Shown here: piece after piece, positions 50,498 to 59,889 of the stretch
How positions within the stretch are numbered: the first letter of the stretch is position 1
Layout of the letters: the number at the start of each line of letters is the position of its first letter
Source of the DNA: Mucilaginibacter sp. JRF
Lineage (GTDB): Bacteria > Bacteroidota > Bacteroidia > Sphingobacteriales > Sphingobacteriaceae
Assembly (NCBI RefSeq): GCF_015223065.1
Contig: NZ_JADFBY010000010.1
Location: forward strand, 62,001-126,000
Length of the DNA: 64,000 nucleotides
Direction: 5' to 3'
Position numbers and translations under genes: made by a program
The notes under the pieces: model-generated
What the model was told of the DNA's origin: nothing
What the model saw: the letters and a program-made list of their open reading frames with translations, nothing else
Database searches by the model: none

Positions 50498-53400
50498 TTG
50501 GATATACGTGATATTTTAGAACGTTACAAGACTGACAAAAGGGTAACGGCATTAGCTTCAGCGCTTAATGCTAAAAAGAACCCCAGGGTGCAGTTACGTG
50601 GTTTGGTCGGCTCGGGTGATGCCGCCACTGCGGTAGCTTTGTACTTTTTGCAGCACCGGCACATGATATTTGTGCTGCCCGAACGTGAAGAAGCTGCCTA
50701 CTTTCAGGCCGACCTGGAAAGCCTTACCGGTAAAGAGGTATTGCTGTTCCCGTCATCATACCGCAAACCGTTTGAATTTACCCAGCCCGATAGCAGCAAT
50801 GTGCTTGCCCGTGCCGAGGTTTTGAATGAGCTTAACCATTCATCCGAATATGGCAGGCTGATTGTTACCTACCCCGAGGCCTTGGCCGAAAAGGTGATAG
50901 ACCGCTCATCACTCGAAAAAAATACACTCGAAATGAGTGTGGGCAGCAGCCTCAGCATTGATTTTATTACCGAGTTTTTGGTAGAGTATGATTTTGAGCG
51001 TGTCGACTTTGTGTACGAACCGGGCCAATTCTCGGTACGTGGCGGTATTGTCGATATCTTCTCGTTCTCGCACAACCTGCCTTACCGGGTGGAGTTCTTT
51101 GGCGATTACGTGGAATCTATCCGTACGTTCGAGATAGAGAGCCAGCTATCTGCCGAGCAGGTAAAAAGCATTACCATTGTGCCTAATGTGCAATCAAAAT
51201 TCCTTACAGAGAATAATATCTCGCTGCTGGAATACGTAGAGCCTGATTCGCAATTATGGATAAAGGATGTACAGTTTACCCTCGATATTATAAAAACCGG
51301 GCACAAAAAAGCGACAGAGCTTTGGAAGGCCTTATCATCCGAAGATAAACAGCAGAACCCAGACTGGATAGACCCCAAATTCAGCTTTACGGATGAAAAG
51401 ATGATAGCCGACCAGCTGCGCGATTTTGCCGTGGTTGAGTTTGGTAAGCAGTTTTTTTACGAGGATAGCGAGCAACTGCATTTTGAAATGCGCCCACAGC
51501 CATCTTTCAATAAGGATTTTAGCTTGCTTATCCATAACCTCAAAAACAACGAGGCCGATAAGATTGAGAACTTTATAGTTACCGATTCGCCCAAGCAGAT
51601 AGAGCGCCTTTACGCTATATTGGACGATCTGGACAAGACTATAAAGTTCACCCCGATAAACATTGCATTGCGCGAGGGTTTTGTTGACCACGGGCAGCAT
51701 ATAGCCTGCTATACTGATCATCAGATATTTGACCGCTATTATAAATACAAGCTTAAAAAGAGCTACCAGCGTTCGCAGGCCATCACCTTAAAGGATCTGC
51801 GGGAACTAAAATCAGGCGATTACGTTACGCACATTGACCACGGCATAGGCAAATATGCGGGATTGGAAAAGGTAGAGGTTAACGGCAAAACGCAGGAGAT
51901 GATCAGGCTGATCTACGCCGATAATGATTTACTGTATGTGAACATCAACTCCCTTAACCGCATATCAAAGTACAGTGGCAAAGAGGGGCATCAGCCTAAA
52001 ATGAATAAACTGGGTACCGATACTTGGGAACGACTAAAGAAAACCACAAAAAAAAAAGTTAAGGACATAGCCCGCGATCTGATCAAGCTTTATGCTGTAC
52101 GGAAAGCGCAAACGGGTAATGCCTTCTCGCCCGATAGTTACCTGCAAACCGAGTTGGAAGCCTCATTTTTGTATGAGGACACCCCCGATCAGGAAAAGGC
52201 CACGCTCGATTTCAAGAAAGATATGGAATCGCCACACCCAATGGATCGCCTGATTTGCGGCGACGTTGGTTTTGGTAAAACCGAGGTGGCCGTGCGCGCG
52301 GCATTCAAGGCCGTTGCCGATAGCAAGCAGGTAGCCATACTGGTGCCAACAACCATTTTGGCGGCACAACATTACAAAACCTTTAGCGACCGCTTAAAAG
52401 GCTTCCCTTGCAATATTGATTATGTTAACCGCTTTAAAAGCAGCAAGCAGATCAAGGACACGTTGGAGAAGTTGAAAGAAGGCAAAGTCGACATTATCAT
52501 TGGTACGCACCGTTTGGTGAGCAAGGATGTTAAATTCAAGGATCTGGGCCTGATGATCATTGATGAGGAGCAAAAGTTCGGTGTATCAACCAAAGAGAAA
52601 CTGAAACAAATGCGCGCTAATGTGGATACGCTTACGCTTACGGCTACGCCAATACCACGTACACTACACTTCTCGCTGATGGGCGCGCGTGACTTATCCA
52701 TTATATCAACCCCGCCACCAAATCGCCAGCCGGTAGTTACCGAGCTGCATGTGTTTAACGATAAGCTGATAAAGGAGTCGGTTGAGTTTGAGCTGGCACG
52801 TGGTGGCCAGGTATTCTTTATCCATAACCGGGTGAATGATCTGCCACAGCTTGGCGGATTGATACGCAAACTGGTGCCACAGGCACGGATAGGTATAGCC
52901 CACGGTCAGCTGGATGGCGATGCGCTTGAGGATGTGATGATGAAGTTTGTAAGCGCCGAGTACGATGTGCTGGTAGCAACCACCATTATTGAGGCCGGTT
53001 TGGATATACCTAACGCCAATACCATCATTATTAACCATGCCCACATGTTTGGCCTGAGCGATCTGCACCAGATGCGTGGCCGTGTAGGGCGTAGTAATAA
53101 AAAAGCTTATTGTTATTTGCTGAGTCCACCGTTATCAACCCTTACCACCGAAGCCCGAAAAAGACTTAGTGCTATTGAGGAATTCAGTGACCTGGGCAGT
53201 GGTTTTAACGTGGCCATGCGCGATCTGGATATTCGCGGTAGCGGTAACCTTTTGGGTGCCGAACAAAGCGGCTTTATTGCCGAAATAGGCTTTGAAATGT
53301 ATCATAAGATATTGGACGAGGCCATCCAGGAGCTAAAGGACGACGAGTTTAAGGAAGTTTTCCCGGAAGAAAAGCCGCGCACTTTTATATCATTCACACA

Positions 53401-53851
53401 AATTGATACCGACCAGGAGATATTGATACCGAATGAGTATGTAACTAACCTGTCCGAACGTTATAACCTGTACACCGAGCTCTCAAAACTGGAGAACGAA
53501 ACCGAGCTGATAGCCTTTAAGCAGCAACTGAACGACCGCTTTGGTCCGGTACCGCCGCAGGTTAATGATTTGCTGAATACCATGCGCTTGCAATGGCTGG
53601 GCAAGGCCATAGGTTTTGAAAAGATATCGCTTAAGAAGAACATCCTGCGCGGTTATTTCATCACCAACCAGCAATCGCCATACTTTGAAACTGATGCCTT
53701 TAGGCGGGTGCTTACCTTTGTACAGGGCAACCCTCGACGCACCAATCTTAAGGAAGTAAAGAATACCCTGCGCTTAAGTATTGATAGTGTGAGCACTATT
53801 GACGAAGCCGTGGAACTATTGAGTGAGTTGGCCGGAATGGTGGAGGTATAA
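50498..53851 (+). CDS. mfd: Transcription-repair coupling factor Mfd
   Basis: ATP-dependent translocase that removes stalled RNA polymerase and recruits UvrA. 1117 residues. The only reasonable in-frame start is TTG 50498, giving MDIRDILERYKTDKRV; an in-frame stop lies 13 codons upstream with no ATG between. Seen: UvrB-homology N-terminus, the RNA-polymerase-interacting domain DYVTHIDHGIGKYAGLEKV, Walker A GDVGFGKTEVAVRAA, GTHRLVSKDV, the DEEQKFGV box, TATPIPRTLHFSLMGARD and HQMRGRVGRSNKKAYCYLL. A C-terminal domain closes the protein. Expected length. Confidence 0.96.
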   Translation: MDIRDILERYKTDKRVTALASALNAKKNPRVQLRGLVGSGDAATAVALYFLQHRHMIFVLPEREEAAYFQADLESLTGKEVLLFPSSYRKPFEFTQPDSSNVLARAEVLNELNHSSEYGRLIVTYPEALAEKVIDRSSLEKNTLEMSVGSSLSIDFITEFLVEYDFERVDFVYEPGQFSVRGGIVDIFSFSHNLPYRVEFFGDYVESIRTFEIESQLSAEQVKSITIVPNVQSKFLTENNISLLEYVEPDSQLWIKDVQFTLDIIKTGHKKATELWKALSSEDKQQNPDWIDPKFSFTDEKMIADQLRDFAVVEFGKQFFYEDSEQLHFEMRPQPSFNKDFSLLIHNLKNNEADKIENFIVTDSPKQIERLYAILDDLDKTIKFTPINIALREGFVDHGQHIACYTDHQIFDRYYKYKLKKSYQRSQAITLKDLRELKSGDYVTHIDHGIGKYAGLEKVEVNGKTQEMIRLIYADNDLLYVNINSLNRISKYSGKEGHQPKMNKLGTDTWERLKKTTKKKVKDIARDLIKLYAVRKAQTGNAFSPDSYLQTELEASFLYEDTPDQEKATLDFKKDMESPHPMDRLICGDVGFGKTEVAVRAAFKAVADSKQVAILVPTTILAAQHYKTFSDRLKGFPCNIDYVNRFKSSKQIKDTLEKLKEGKVDIIIGTHRLVSKDVKFKDLGLMIIDEEQKFGVSTKEKLKQMRANVDTLTLTATPIPRTLHFSLMGARDLSIISTPPPNRQPVVTELHVFNDKLIKESVEFELARGGQVFFIHNRVNDLPQLGGLIRKLVPQARIGIAHGQLDGDALEDVMMKFVSAEYDVLVATTIIEAGLDIPNANTIIINHAHMFGLSDLHQMRGRVGRSNKKAYCYLLSPPLSTLTTEARKRLSAIEEFSDLGSGFNVAMRDLDIRGSGNLLGAEQSGFIAEIGFEMYHKILDEAIQELKDDEFKEVFPEEKPRTFISFTQIDTDQEILIPNEYVTNLSERYNLYTELSKLENETELIAFKQQLNDRFGPVPPQVNDLLNTMRLQWLGKAIGFEKISLKKNILRGYFITNQQSPYFETDAFRRVLTFVQGNPRRTNLKEVKNTLRLSIDSVSTIDEAVELLSELAGMVEV

Positions 53852-53868
53852 AAGCCCGTCGGCTTTCT
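53851..53868 (+). terminator. Weak terminator after mfd
   Basis: Short stem AAAGCC / GGCTTT with a 4-base loop, overlapping the last bases of mfd and followed by only a short T run. Low strength. Confidence 0.4.
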
Positions 53869-53888
53869 CGTGTATTAAATTATCGGCA

Positions 53889-53921
53889 TTGTGTTTGTTT
53901 GTGTTAAGCTGATTACATTTG
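53889..53921 (+). promoter_or_regulatory. Promoter of glmS
   Basis: TTG at 53889-53891, a 22-bp spacer and TACATTTG at 53914-53921. This matches the Bacteroidota consensus; the ATG is 34 bp downstream. No glmS ribozyme-like structure was noticed. Confidence 0.65.
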
Positions 53922-53955
53922 CAGCTATCAATCTATAAACAAAAACCTATAAACA

Positions 53956-55791
53956 ATGTGCGGAATAGTAGGATACATAGGCCATCGTGAGGCCTTTTCT
54001 ATCATAATAAAGGGCCTGCACCGGCTGGAATATCGCGGGTACGATAGCGCGGGCATATCAATACACAATAACGGACTTAAGGTATATAAAAAAGCAGGCA
54101 AGGTAAGCGCGCTCGAAGAATTCGCTAAGGATTTGCCTGTTGCAAGCACCATCGGCATGGGCCATACACGTTGGGCCACACACGGAGCGCCAAGCGACCG
54201 TAACTCACACCCGCATGCCTCAAACGATCGTAAGCTAACCATCATCCACAATGGTATTATTGAAAACTATGCCACCATTAAGGAAACCCTGTTGGCCAAG
54301 GGCCATGTATTTAAAAGCGATACGGATACCGAGGTGCTAATACATTTGGTTGAGGATATAGCAACATCAACAGGTATCGACCTGAAAGATGCCGTGCGCA
54401 TAGCCCTGACCAAGGTAATAGGCGCTTACGCCATCGTTATTATGAGCGAGGACGACCCTAACCTGCTGATAGCGGCACGCAAGGGCAGCCCGATGGTAAT
54501 TGGTGTGGGCGAGGGCGAATACTTTATCGCATCGGACGCTACGCCGATTGTAGAGTACACCAAGAATGTGATCTACCTTAATGATAATGAGATAGCTTAC
54601 ATAACACGTGAGGATCTGTTGATCAAGAATATTGACAATACGGTACAGACACCATACATCCAGGAGCTTGACCTGAAGCTGGAAATGCTTGAAAAAGGCG
54701 GGTATGACCACTTTATGCTTAAGGAGATATACGAGCAGCCACGATCAATTCGTGATTGTTTGCGCGGGCGTATCTACCCGCAACAGGGTAATGTGCAGTT
54801 GGGTGGCATAAAGGAGTATGCTGATAAACTCCGAAATCTCGACCGGATAATTATTGTGGCCTGTGGTACATCATGGCATGCCGGTTTGGTGGGCGAGTAT
54901 TTAATTGAGGAGTATGCCCGCATACCCGTTGAGGTTGAATACGCGTCGGAATTCAGGTATCGTAACCCCATCATTACCGAAAAGGATGTGGTGATAGCCA
55001 TCTCCCAATCCGGTGAAACGGCCGATACTATGGCAGCTTTGGAGCTGGCTAAAGAAAAAGGCGCTACCATATTTGGTGTTTGTAATGTGGTGGGTGCATC
55101 TATCCCCCGTATTACGCATGCCGGTGTATATACGCATGCCGGCCCTGAAATTGGCGTGGCATCAACCAAAGCCTTTACCTCGCAGGTTACGGTTTTAACG
55201 CTGATGGCTTTTTACATGGCGCAGCAGCGTGGTGCCATTACCCAAAGCAAACTGATAGAATACCTTACCGAGCTGGACGCCATACCAACCCTCATTGAAA
55301 AGGCCTTAAAAACCAACGACAAGATAAAGGAGATAGCCGCCAAGTTTAAGGATAGCAGCAATTGTTTGTTCCTTGGCAGAGGGAGCTCATTCCCGGTGGC
55401 TTTGGAGGGGGCATTAAAGCTGAAGGAAATATCGTACATACATGCCGAGGGTTATCCGGCGGCGGAGATGAAACACGGCCCTATCGCGCTTATTGATGCC
55501 GAAATGCCGGTGGTATTCATCGCTACCAAGCATTCATCGTACGAGAAAGTGATCAGCAATATACAGGAAGTTAAAGCACGCGGAGGCCGGGTGATAGCCA
55601 TAGTTAGCGAGGGCGATACCGAGGTTAAGGATATGGCCGACTATATAATTGAGATACCGCAAACCGGCGAGGCCTTTGTGCCGCTGGTAGCTACTATTCC
55701 GCTGCAATTACTGTCGTACCATATCGCTGTAATGCGGGGTTGTAATGTGGATCAACCGCGTAACCTGGCGAAGTCGGTAACGGTTGAATAA
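53956..55791 (+). CDS. glmS: Glutamine-fructose-6-phosphate aminotransferase (isomerising)
   Basis: Makes glucosamine-6-phosphate for peptidoglycan and lipopolysaccharide. 611 residues. Seen: MCGIVGYIGHREAF with the Cys nucleophile after Met, EYRGYDSAGIS, GHTRWATHGAPSDRNSHPH, HNGIIENYATIK in the Ntn-glutaminase half; two SIS domains with CGTSWHAGLVGEYLIEEYA, SQSGETADTMAAL, SSFPVALEGALKLKEI and the C-terminal NLAKSVTVE. Standard. A terminator separates it from oxyR. Confidence 0.97.
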   Translation: MCGIVGYIGHREAFSIIIKGLHRLEYRGYDSAGISIHNNGLKVYKKAGKVSALEEFAKDLPVASTIGMGHTRWATHGAPSDRNSHPHASNDRKLTIIHNGIIENYATIKETLLAKGHVFKSDTDTEVLIHLVEDIATSTGIDLKDAVRIALTKVIGAYAIVIMSEDDPNLLIAARKGSPMVIGVGEGEYFIASDATPIVEYTKNVIYLNDNEIAYITREDLLIKNIDNTVQTPYIQELDLKLEMLEKGGYDHFMLKEIYEQPRSIRDCLRGRIYPQQGNVQLGGIKEYADKLRNLDRIIIVACGTSWHAGLVGEYLIEEYARIPVEVEYASEFRYRNPIITEKDVVIAISQSGETADTMAALELAKEKGATIFGVCNVVGASIPRITHAGVYTHAGPEIGVASTKAFTSQVTVLTLMAFYMAQQRGAITQSKLIEYLTELDAIPTLIEKALKTNDKIKEIAAKFKDSSNCLFLGRGSSFPVALEGALKLKEISYIHAEGYPAAEMKHGPIALIDAEMPVVFIATKHSSYEKVISNIQEVKARGGRVIAIVSEGDTEVKDMADYIIEIPQTGEAFVPLVATIPLQLLSYHIAVMRGCNVDQPRNLAKSVTVE

Positions 55792-55812
55792 CACCATCTT
55801 AAAATGATTTTT

Positions 55813-55845
55813 AACGGCTCGTAGCGATGGTTACGAGCCGTTTTT
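55813..55845 (+). terminator. Terminator after glmS
   Basis: Stem AACGGCTCGTA (55813-55823) with TACGAGCCGTT (55832-55842), 8-base loop, followed by TTTT. Confidence 0.85.
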
Positions 55846-55897
55846 ATTTCCTGTAACAGCAAAAATAAATTCATATAGAATAAATCGATGATTATTT

Positions 55898-55905
55898 TAA
55901 ATTTG
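55898..55905 (+). promoter_or_regulatory. -7 element of oxyR
   Basis: TAAATTTG fits TAnnTTTG, 17 bp before the oxyR ATG. Confidence 0.5.
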
Positions 55906-55922
55906 CATCAATTAAATCTATA

Positions 55923-56858
55923 ATGACCATTACACAGCTGGAATACATTGTAGCCGTTGACACTTACCGCAGTTTTGTTACCGCCGCCGAAAAATGTTTT
56001 GTTACCCAACCTACCCTCAGTATGCAGGTACAAAAGCTGGAGGACAACTTAGGCGTTAAGCTTTTTGACCGCACCAAGCAGCCCGTTATACCTACAGAAA
56101 TAGGCATCGAAGTAATTAGCCAGGCCCGCGTGCTATTGGCTGAGAGTGAGAAGATCAAGGAGATAATCAGCGACAGGCAAAAGGAACTATCAGGCGAGTT
56201 GAAGGTGGGTATCATTCCAACCATATCGCCGTATGTGCTGCCTAAGATCATCACCAGCTTTATTGAAAAATATCCGCAGGTTAAACTGGTGGTGTGGGAG
56301 CAAACTACCGAGCAGATCATCCAGCAACTAAAAATGGGTATGCTTGATTGTGGTATACTTTCAACCCCATTGCATGAGGCGGCTTTGGTGGAGATTCCTG
56401 TTTTTTACGAGAACTTTGTGGCCTACGTATCGCGCGATAGCAACCTGTTCAAAAAGAAGGCCATACAGCCCGATGATATTGATGTGGAAGAAATATGGGT
56501 GCTTAACGAGGGCCACTGCATGCGCGAGCAGGTGCTGAACATTTGCCAGCGCCGTAAAAGCACACGCGGTTTTCAGCACTTTGAATACAATACGGGCAGC
56601 GTTGAAACGCTTAAACGCATGGTGGATCAAAACAACGGCGCCACCATTCTGCCCGAACTCGCCCTTGCGGACCTGACCGAAAAACAACTGGACAGGGTGC
56701 GCTACTTTAAATCTCCGGAACCGGCGCGCGAGGTAAGCATTGTAATGCCCCGCAACTTCCTTAAGCGCCGCATGATAGAAGCCCTCAAAAATGAGATACT
56801 CGAATTCATTCCCAAAAGGCTGAAAACGAAAAAGAAGAAAGAGATAATGGATATTTAG
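55923..56858 (+). CDS. oxyR: Peroxide sensor OxyR (LysR family)
   Basis: 311 residues. LysR helix-turn-helix at the N-terminus (SFVTAAEKCFVTQPTLSMQV, KLEDNLGVKLFDRTKQPV) and a substrate-like domain with the peroxide-sensing Cys pair in LNEGHCMREQVLNIC, nine positions apart as in E. coli OxyR. H2O2 forms a disulfide that changes DNA binding. No OxyR-type operator could be identified by eye. The tail is Lys-rich. Superoxide dismutase lies about 2.2 kb away but is not an obvious partner. Confidence 0.92.
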   Translation: MTITQLEYIVAVDTYRSFVTAAEKCFVTQPTLSMQVQKLEDNLGVKLFDRTKQPVIPTEIGIEVISQARVLLAESEKIKEIISDRQKELSGELKVGIIPTISPYVLPKIITSFIEKYPQVKLVVWEQTTEQIIQQLKMGMLDCGILSTPLHEAALVEIPVFYENFVAYVSRDSNLFKKKAIQPDDIDVEEIWVLNEGHCMREQVLNICQRRKSTRGFQHFEYNTGSVETLKRMVDQNNGATILPELALADLTEKQLDRVRYFKSPEPAREVSIVMPRNFLKRRMIEALKNEILEFIPKRLKTKKKKEIMDI

Positions 56859-56866
56859 TGATTGAT

Positions 56867-56952
56867 GGTTGGAGATTAGTGATCAGTAATTGGTAAAACA
56901 ATGAATCAGTGTTCTAAAAAACTAACCACTAATTACTAATCTCTAACCACTA
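56867..56952. repeat. Imperfect inverted repeat with GAGATTAGT cores
   Basis: Left arm GGTTGGAGATTAGTGATC... (56867-56894) and right arm ending ACTAATCTCTAACCAC (to 56950) are inverted; cores GAGATTAGT (56872-56880) and ACTAATCTC (56935-56943) match exactly. It lies in the gap after oxyR and overlaps the stop codon of the reductase gene. Related GAGATTAGT units are common between Bacteroidota genes. Confidence 0.65.
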
Positions 56953-57957
56953 CCCCTCTATCTCCACGTCCGTTAGCGGGTGGGCGGTGCAGGTGAGTAT
57001 CCAGCCTGCGGCTATGTCGTCGGGAGTGAGTACATCGTTGCGGGCCATTTCAACCTTGCCGCTTTTGCAGATTACCGCGCAGGCTGAGCACACGCCCGCA
57101 CGGCAACTGTATGATAGCTTGATGCCGTTTTGCAGCGCCGCCTGTAGTATAGATTGATTTTCGCCTGCTATAATATCGTAATGCTCGCCCTTATGGCTAA
57201 TGCCAACCTTGCGCGGCGCATAATTTAATGCCGGCGGCGTAACGGCTACGGTATCTATCACAAAATTTTCCTTGCGGATGCGTTGCGGTTCAATGCCCAT
57301 AAACAACAGCGTCATTTTAAGCATACGCATGTAGGCAAAAGGCCCGCACAGGTAAAAATCGGTATTTAGTAAACCGTTTGGCGTGTGCTGCCTAACCAAT
57401 TTCTCGGCCATAATGTTATTAAGGCGATTAGCATCGCTGCTTAATAAATATATCACTTTTAGCCTGTCGGGATGGCTTTTTGCAAGTGCATCAAGCGGTG
57501 TCTTAAAAATTATTGATAACTCATTAAGGCTACTATAGATAAGAGTTATATTGCTTTCACCCTCTCGGCCTAAAATATATTTAAGCTGTGAGAATACCGG
57601 CGTTATGCCACTCCCTGCCGCGAAGATGATGATGTCCTTCTTCTCCTCCGGGTGATGAATAACAAAACGCCCGGCAGGTTCAACAGCATTTAATACATCG
57701 CCCACCCCTATTTTGGTAAACATATATCGGGAGATCTCACCATTGGGAATACGCTTTATAGTGATGGCCAGCAGATCTTCATCGGGTGATGAACTGAGCG
57801 AATACGAGCGGCGTATCTCCTCATGGTGATGATTGAACACCAGCGTGATGAACTGCCCGGCCCGATAATTCACTTTCTCTCCTGATGTATTGCTCAGGTA
57901 ATAGGTGGATGTATCGGCGGTTTCGTGCGTTATTTTTTCAACCCTTAATTGCAGCAT
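56950..57957 (-). CDS. Flavin/2Fe-2S oxidoreductase (PaaE-like ferredoxin reductase)
   Basis: 335 residues. Order of domains: FAD-binding ferredoxin-reductase domain (YRAGQFITLVF, RRSYSLSSSPDED), NAD-binding domain (IIIFAAGSGITPVFSQLKYI, YLCGPFAYMRMLKM), and a C-terminal plant-type 2Fe-2S ferredoxin domain with SCRAGVCSACAVICKSG and a final Cys in WILTCTAHP. It would pass electrons from NAD(P)H to an unknown acceptor or oxygenase. The start codon shares its first base with the stop of the dehydrogenase gene, so the pair is an operon. Confidence 0.88.
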   Translation of the reverse strand: MLQLRVEKITHETADTSTYYLSNTSGEKVNYRAGQFITLVFNHHHEEIRRSYSLSSSPDEDLLAITIKRIPNGEISRYMFTKIGVGDVLNAVEPAGRFVIHHPEEKKDIIIFAAGSGITPVFSQLKYILGREGESNITLIYSSLNELSIIFKTPLDALAKSHPDRLKVIYLLSSDANRLNNIMAEKLVRQHTPNGLLNTDFYLCGPFAYMRMLKMTLLFMGIEPQRIRKENFVIDTVAVTPPALNYAPRKVGISHKGEHYDIIAGENQSILQAALQNGIKLSYSCRAGVCSACAVICKSGKVEMARNDVLTPDDIAAGWILTCTAHPLTDVEIEG

Positions 57958-58961
57958 CAGCCAATACTTAATACCAGCTTACCAAACTGACTTGAATCAT
58001 CCATCCTCCTGATGGCCTTTTCGGCATAGGCTAATGGGAGTACTTCATCAATAACCGGTTCAATTTTATGCTCACTGATAAATTGCAGCATCTGCTCAAA
58101 CTCGGCGGCGGTACCGAGGGTGGTGCCCAATATGCTGATATGGTTCCAGAATATCTTACGTCCGTTAAGTTCAGGAATGGTGCCCGCCGTGCCGCCAAAA
58201 AACACAATACGACCGCCGGGTTTGCAAATATCTACCAGCTTTTCAAAGCCATTGCCCAGCGCGCTGTCAATGATCACATCAAAGCCACCGCCTGATAATT
58301 GCAGCAATTGTTCGGCCCAATCCTGCGCCTTATAGTTAACCCCTGCCGAAGCGCCAAGATGCCGTGCCCTATCTATCTTCTCGGCCGAGCCGGAAGTAAC
58401 AAATACCTGGCAACCCGCGGCAACAGCGTATTGCAAGGCGAAAGCGCCGGTACCACCGCCCACGCCGGTTATCAAAACCTTATCGCCTTTTTGGGCCTGG
58501 CCTTTGGTAAATAGCGCTCTAAAGGTGGTTAACCCGGCAACGGGCAGCGTAGCGGTTTGCTCCCAGTTTAAATGCGTGGGTTTAACTTGCAGGTCAGCCA
58601 CCGGTACGCTAATATATTCGGCGAATGTGCCTTGGTTGGGTGGCAGGCCGATAATGTTAAAATCCTTTGATTGATGGGACGGGCTTTCGCCCCAGCCACG
58701 CGCGGGGTATATCACCACCTCTTTATTTAGCCACTGGCTTTCGGCATCGCTGCCCGCTGCAACAACAACGCCCGCCCCGTCAGACCCTATAACACATGGG
58801 TATGATATACCCGCGTACTTGCCCTGCGTTATCCACCAGTCGCGGCGGTTTAGTGATGCCGCCTTTAGTTGCACCAAAACCTCGCCCGGCTGAGGGGTGG
58901 GCTTTTCAATATCCTTTATAGCTAAGGGTTGGTTTAATCCTTCTAATACTATTGCCTTCAT
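57957..58961 (-). CDS. Quinone-oxidoreductase-like zinc-type dehydrogenase (MDR family)
   Basis: 334 residues, MDR superfamily. Seen: GEVLVQLKAASLNRRDWWIT, IGSDGAGVVVAAGSDAESQ, the nucleotide-binding GVGGGTGAFALQYAVAAG, and GGRIVFFGGTAG. The catalytic zinc ligands of alcohol dehydrogenases are absent, so it is of the quinone-oxidoreductase type, NADP(H) likely. It is translated in tandem with the PaaE-like reductase. Substrate unknown. Confidence 0.88.
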   Translation of the reverse strand: MKAIVLEGLNQPLAIKDIEKPTPQPGEVLVQLKAASLNRRDWWITQGKYAGISYPCVIGSDGAGVVVAAGSDAESQWLNKEVVIYPARGWGESPSHQSKDFNIIGLPPNQGTFAEYISVPVADLQVKPTHLNWEQTATLPVAGLTTFRALFTKGQAQKGDKVLITGVGGGTGAFALQYAVAAGCQVFVTSGSAEKIDRARHLGASAGVNYKAQDWAEQLLQLSGGGFDVIIDSALGNGFEKLVDICKPGGRIVFFGGTAGTIPELNGRKIFWNHISILGTTLGTAAEFEQMLQFISEHKIEPVIDEVLPLAYAEKAIRRMDDSSQFGKLVLSIG

Positions 58962-59001
58962 AAATATAAATACGCGTTAAAGCGCTAAATCTTATAACAA
59001 A

Positions 59002-59034
59002 AAAGCGGCAGAATGTTTAGCATCCTGCCGCTTT
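59002..59034 (-). terminator. Terminator after sodB
   Basis: Stem AAAGCGGCAG (59002-59011) with CTGCCGCTTT (59025-59034), further paired ATG/CAT in the upper stem. On the minus strand it is followed by a T run (TTTTTTGTTAT), so it stops sodB transcripts. Confidence 0.85.
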
Positions 59035-59057
59035 GGTATTAAAGCCGTTGGCGAAAA

Positions 59058-59669
59058 TTAAGCAGTTGCTTTAGTATAAAGCTCAGCTACTTTTTCCCAG
59101 TTAATAACGTTCCATATTGCCGCTAAGTAATCAGGGCGACGGTTTTGGTATTTCAGGTAGTAAGCATGCTCCCAAACGTCGATACCTAAAATGGGTGTAC
59201 CTTTTACTTCGGCAACATCCATTAATGGGTTATCCTGGTTAGGGGTTGAAGTTACAGCCAGTTTTTTATCGGCAGTAACAATTAACCATGCCCAGCCCGA
59301 ACCAAAACGGGTAGCACCGGCATCAGATAGTTTGGTTTTCAATTCATCAAACGAACCGAAAGTGCTGTTGATAGCCTCGGCCAAAGCACCTGTTGGCGCG
59401 CCACCGGCGTTAGGGCCTAACAAAGTCCAGAACAGCGAGTGGTTGTAATGGCCACCACCATTGTTGCGTACCGCGGCAGGGTATTTTGATATGTTGGTAA
59501 CAATATCCTCAATGCTGCTATCAGCCTCCGGTTTGCCCTCTAAAGCTTTGTTAAGGTTGGTAACATAAGCCTGGTGGTGCTTGCCGTGGTGAATTTCCAT
59601 GGTAGCTTTATCAATGTGCGGTTCTAATGCTTCGGGTGCGTATGGTAACGCAGGTAGTGTAAAAGCCAT
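59058..59669 (-). CDS. sodB: Fe/Mn superoxide dismutase
   Basis: 203 residues. Seen: [61 protein letters not shown] and the metal-ligand [19 protein letters not shown]. The four metal ligands are all present. Iron versus manganese cannot be told. A -7 element lies 41 bp before the start. Confidence 0.93.
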   Translation of the reverse strand: MAFTLPALPYAPEALEPHIDKATMEIHHGKHHQAYVTNLNKALEGKPEADSSIEDIVTNISKYPAAVRNNGGGHYNHSLFWTLLGPNAGGAPTGALAEAINSTFGSFDELKTKLSDAGATRFGSGWAWLIVTADKKLAVTSTPNQDNPLMDVAEVKGTPILGIDVWEHAYYLKYQNRRPDYLAAIWNVINWEKVAELYTKATA

Positions 59670-59709
59670 GATATTTGTGTTTTAAAGTTTACTACTATAG
59701 TTGTGTTAG

Positions 59710-59717
59710 CAAATATA
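59710..59717 (-). promoter_or_regulatory. -7 element of sodB
   Basis: Minus-strand TATATTTG fits TAnnTTTG. No good TTG at the expected distance. Confidence 0.5.
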
Positions 59718-59771
59718 AGTCCGCAATTGACATATTGTTCTAAAATAAATGTCATTTGTTGGTCGGAAACT

Positions 59772-59882
59772 TTCTGAACCGGAGTTCTTTTGTCTTGAAC
59801 CAGAATTTACAGAATTTGAGAATAGACAGAATGTTTTTTTTAATTCTGATAATTCATTAATTCCGAAAATTCTGGTTCAAGA
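59772..59882. repeat. Inverted AACC/GAATT repeat pair without a gene
   Basis: Perfect inverted 16-mers TCTTGAACCAGAATTT (59793-59808) and AAATTCTGGTTCAAGA (59867-59882). Both arms continue inward with GAATT (or GAAT) spaced by 3-5 bases. An extra outer partial unit TTCTGAACCGGAGTTC (59772-59787) precedes the left arm. The pattern matches the repeats around the GxxExxY gene at 19.3-19.8 kb. It fills most of the 220-bp gap between sodB and tadA; nothing else is seen there. Confidence 0.75.
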
Positions 59883-59889
59883 ATAATGT

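Noticed and set aside
53852-53955. glmS ribozyme upstream of glmS
   Set aside because: The gap is about 100 bp, contains a normal promoter and shows no ribozyme-like core; this class is typical of Firmicutes.
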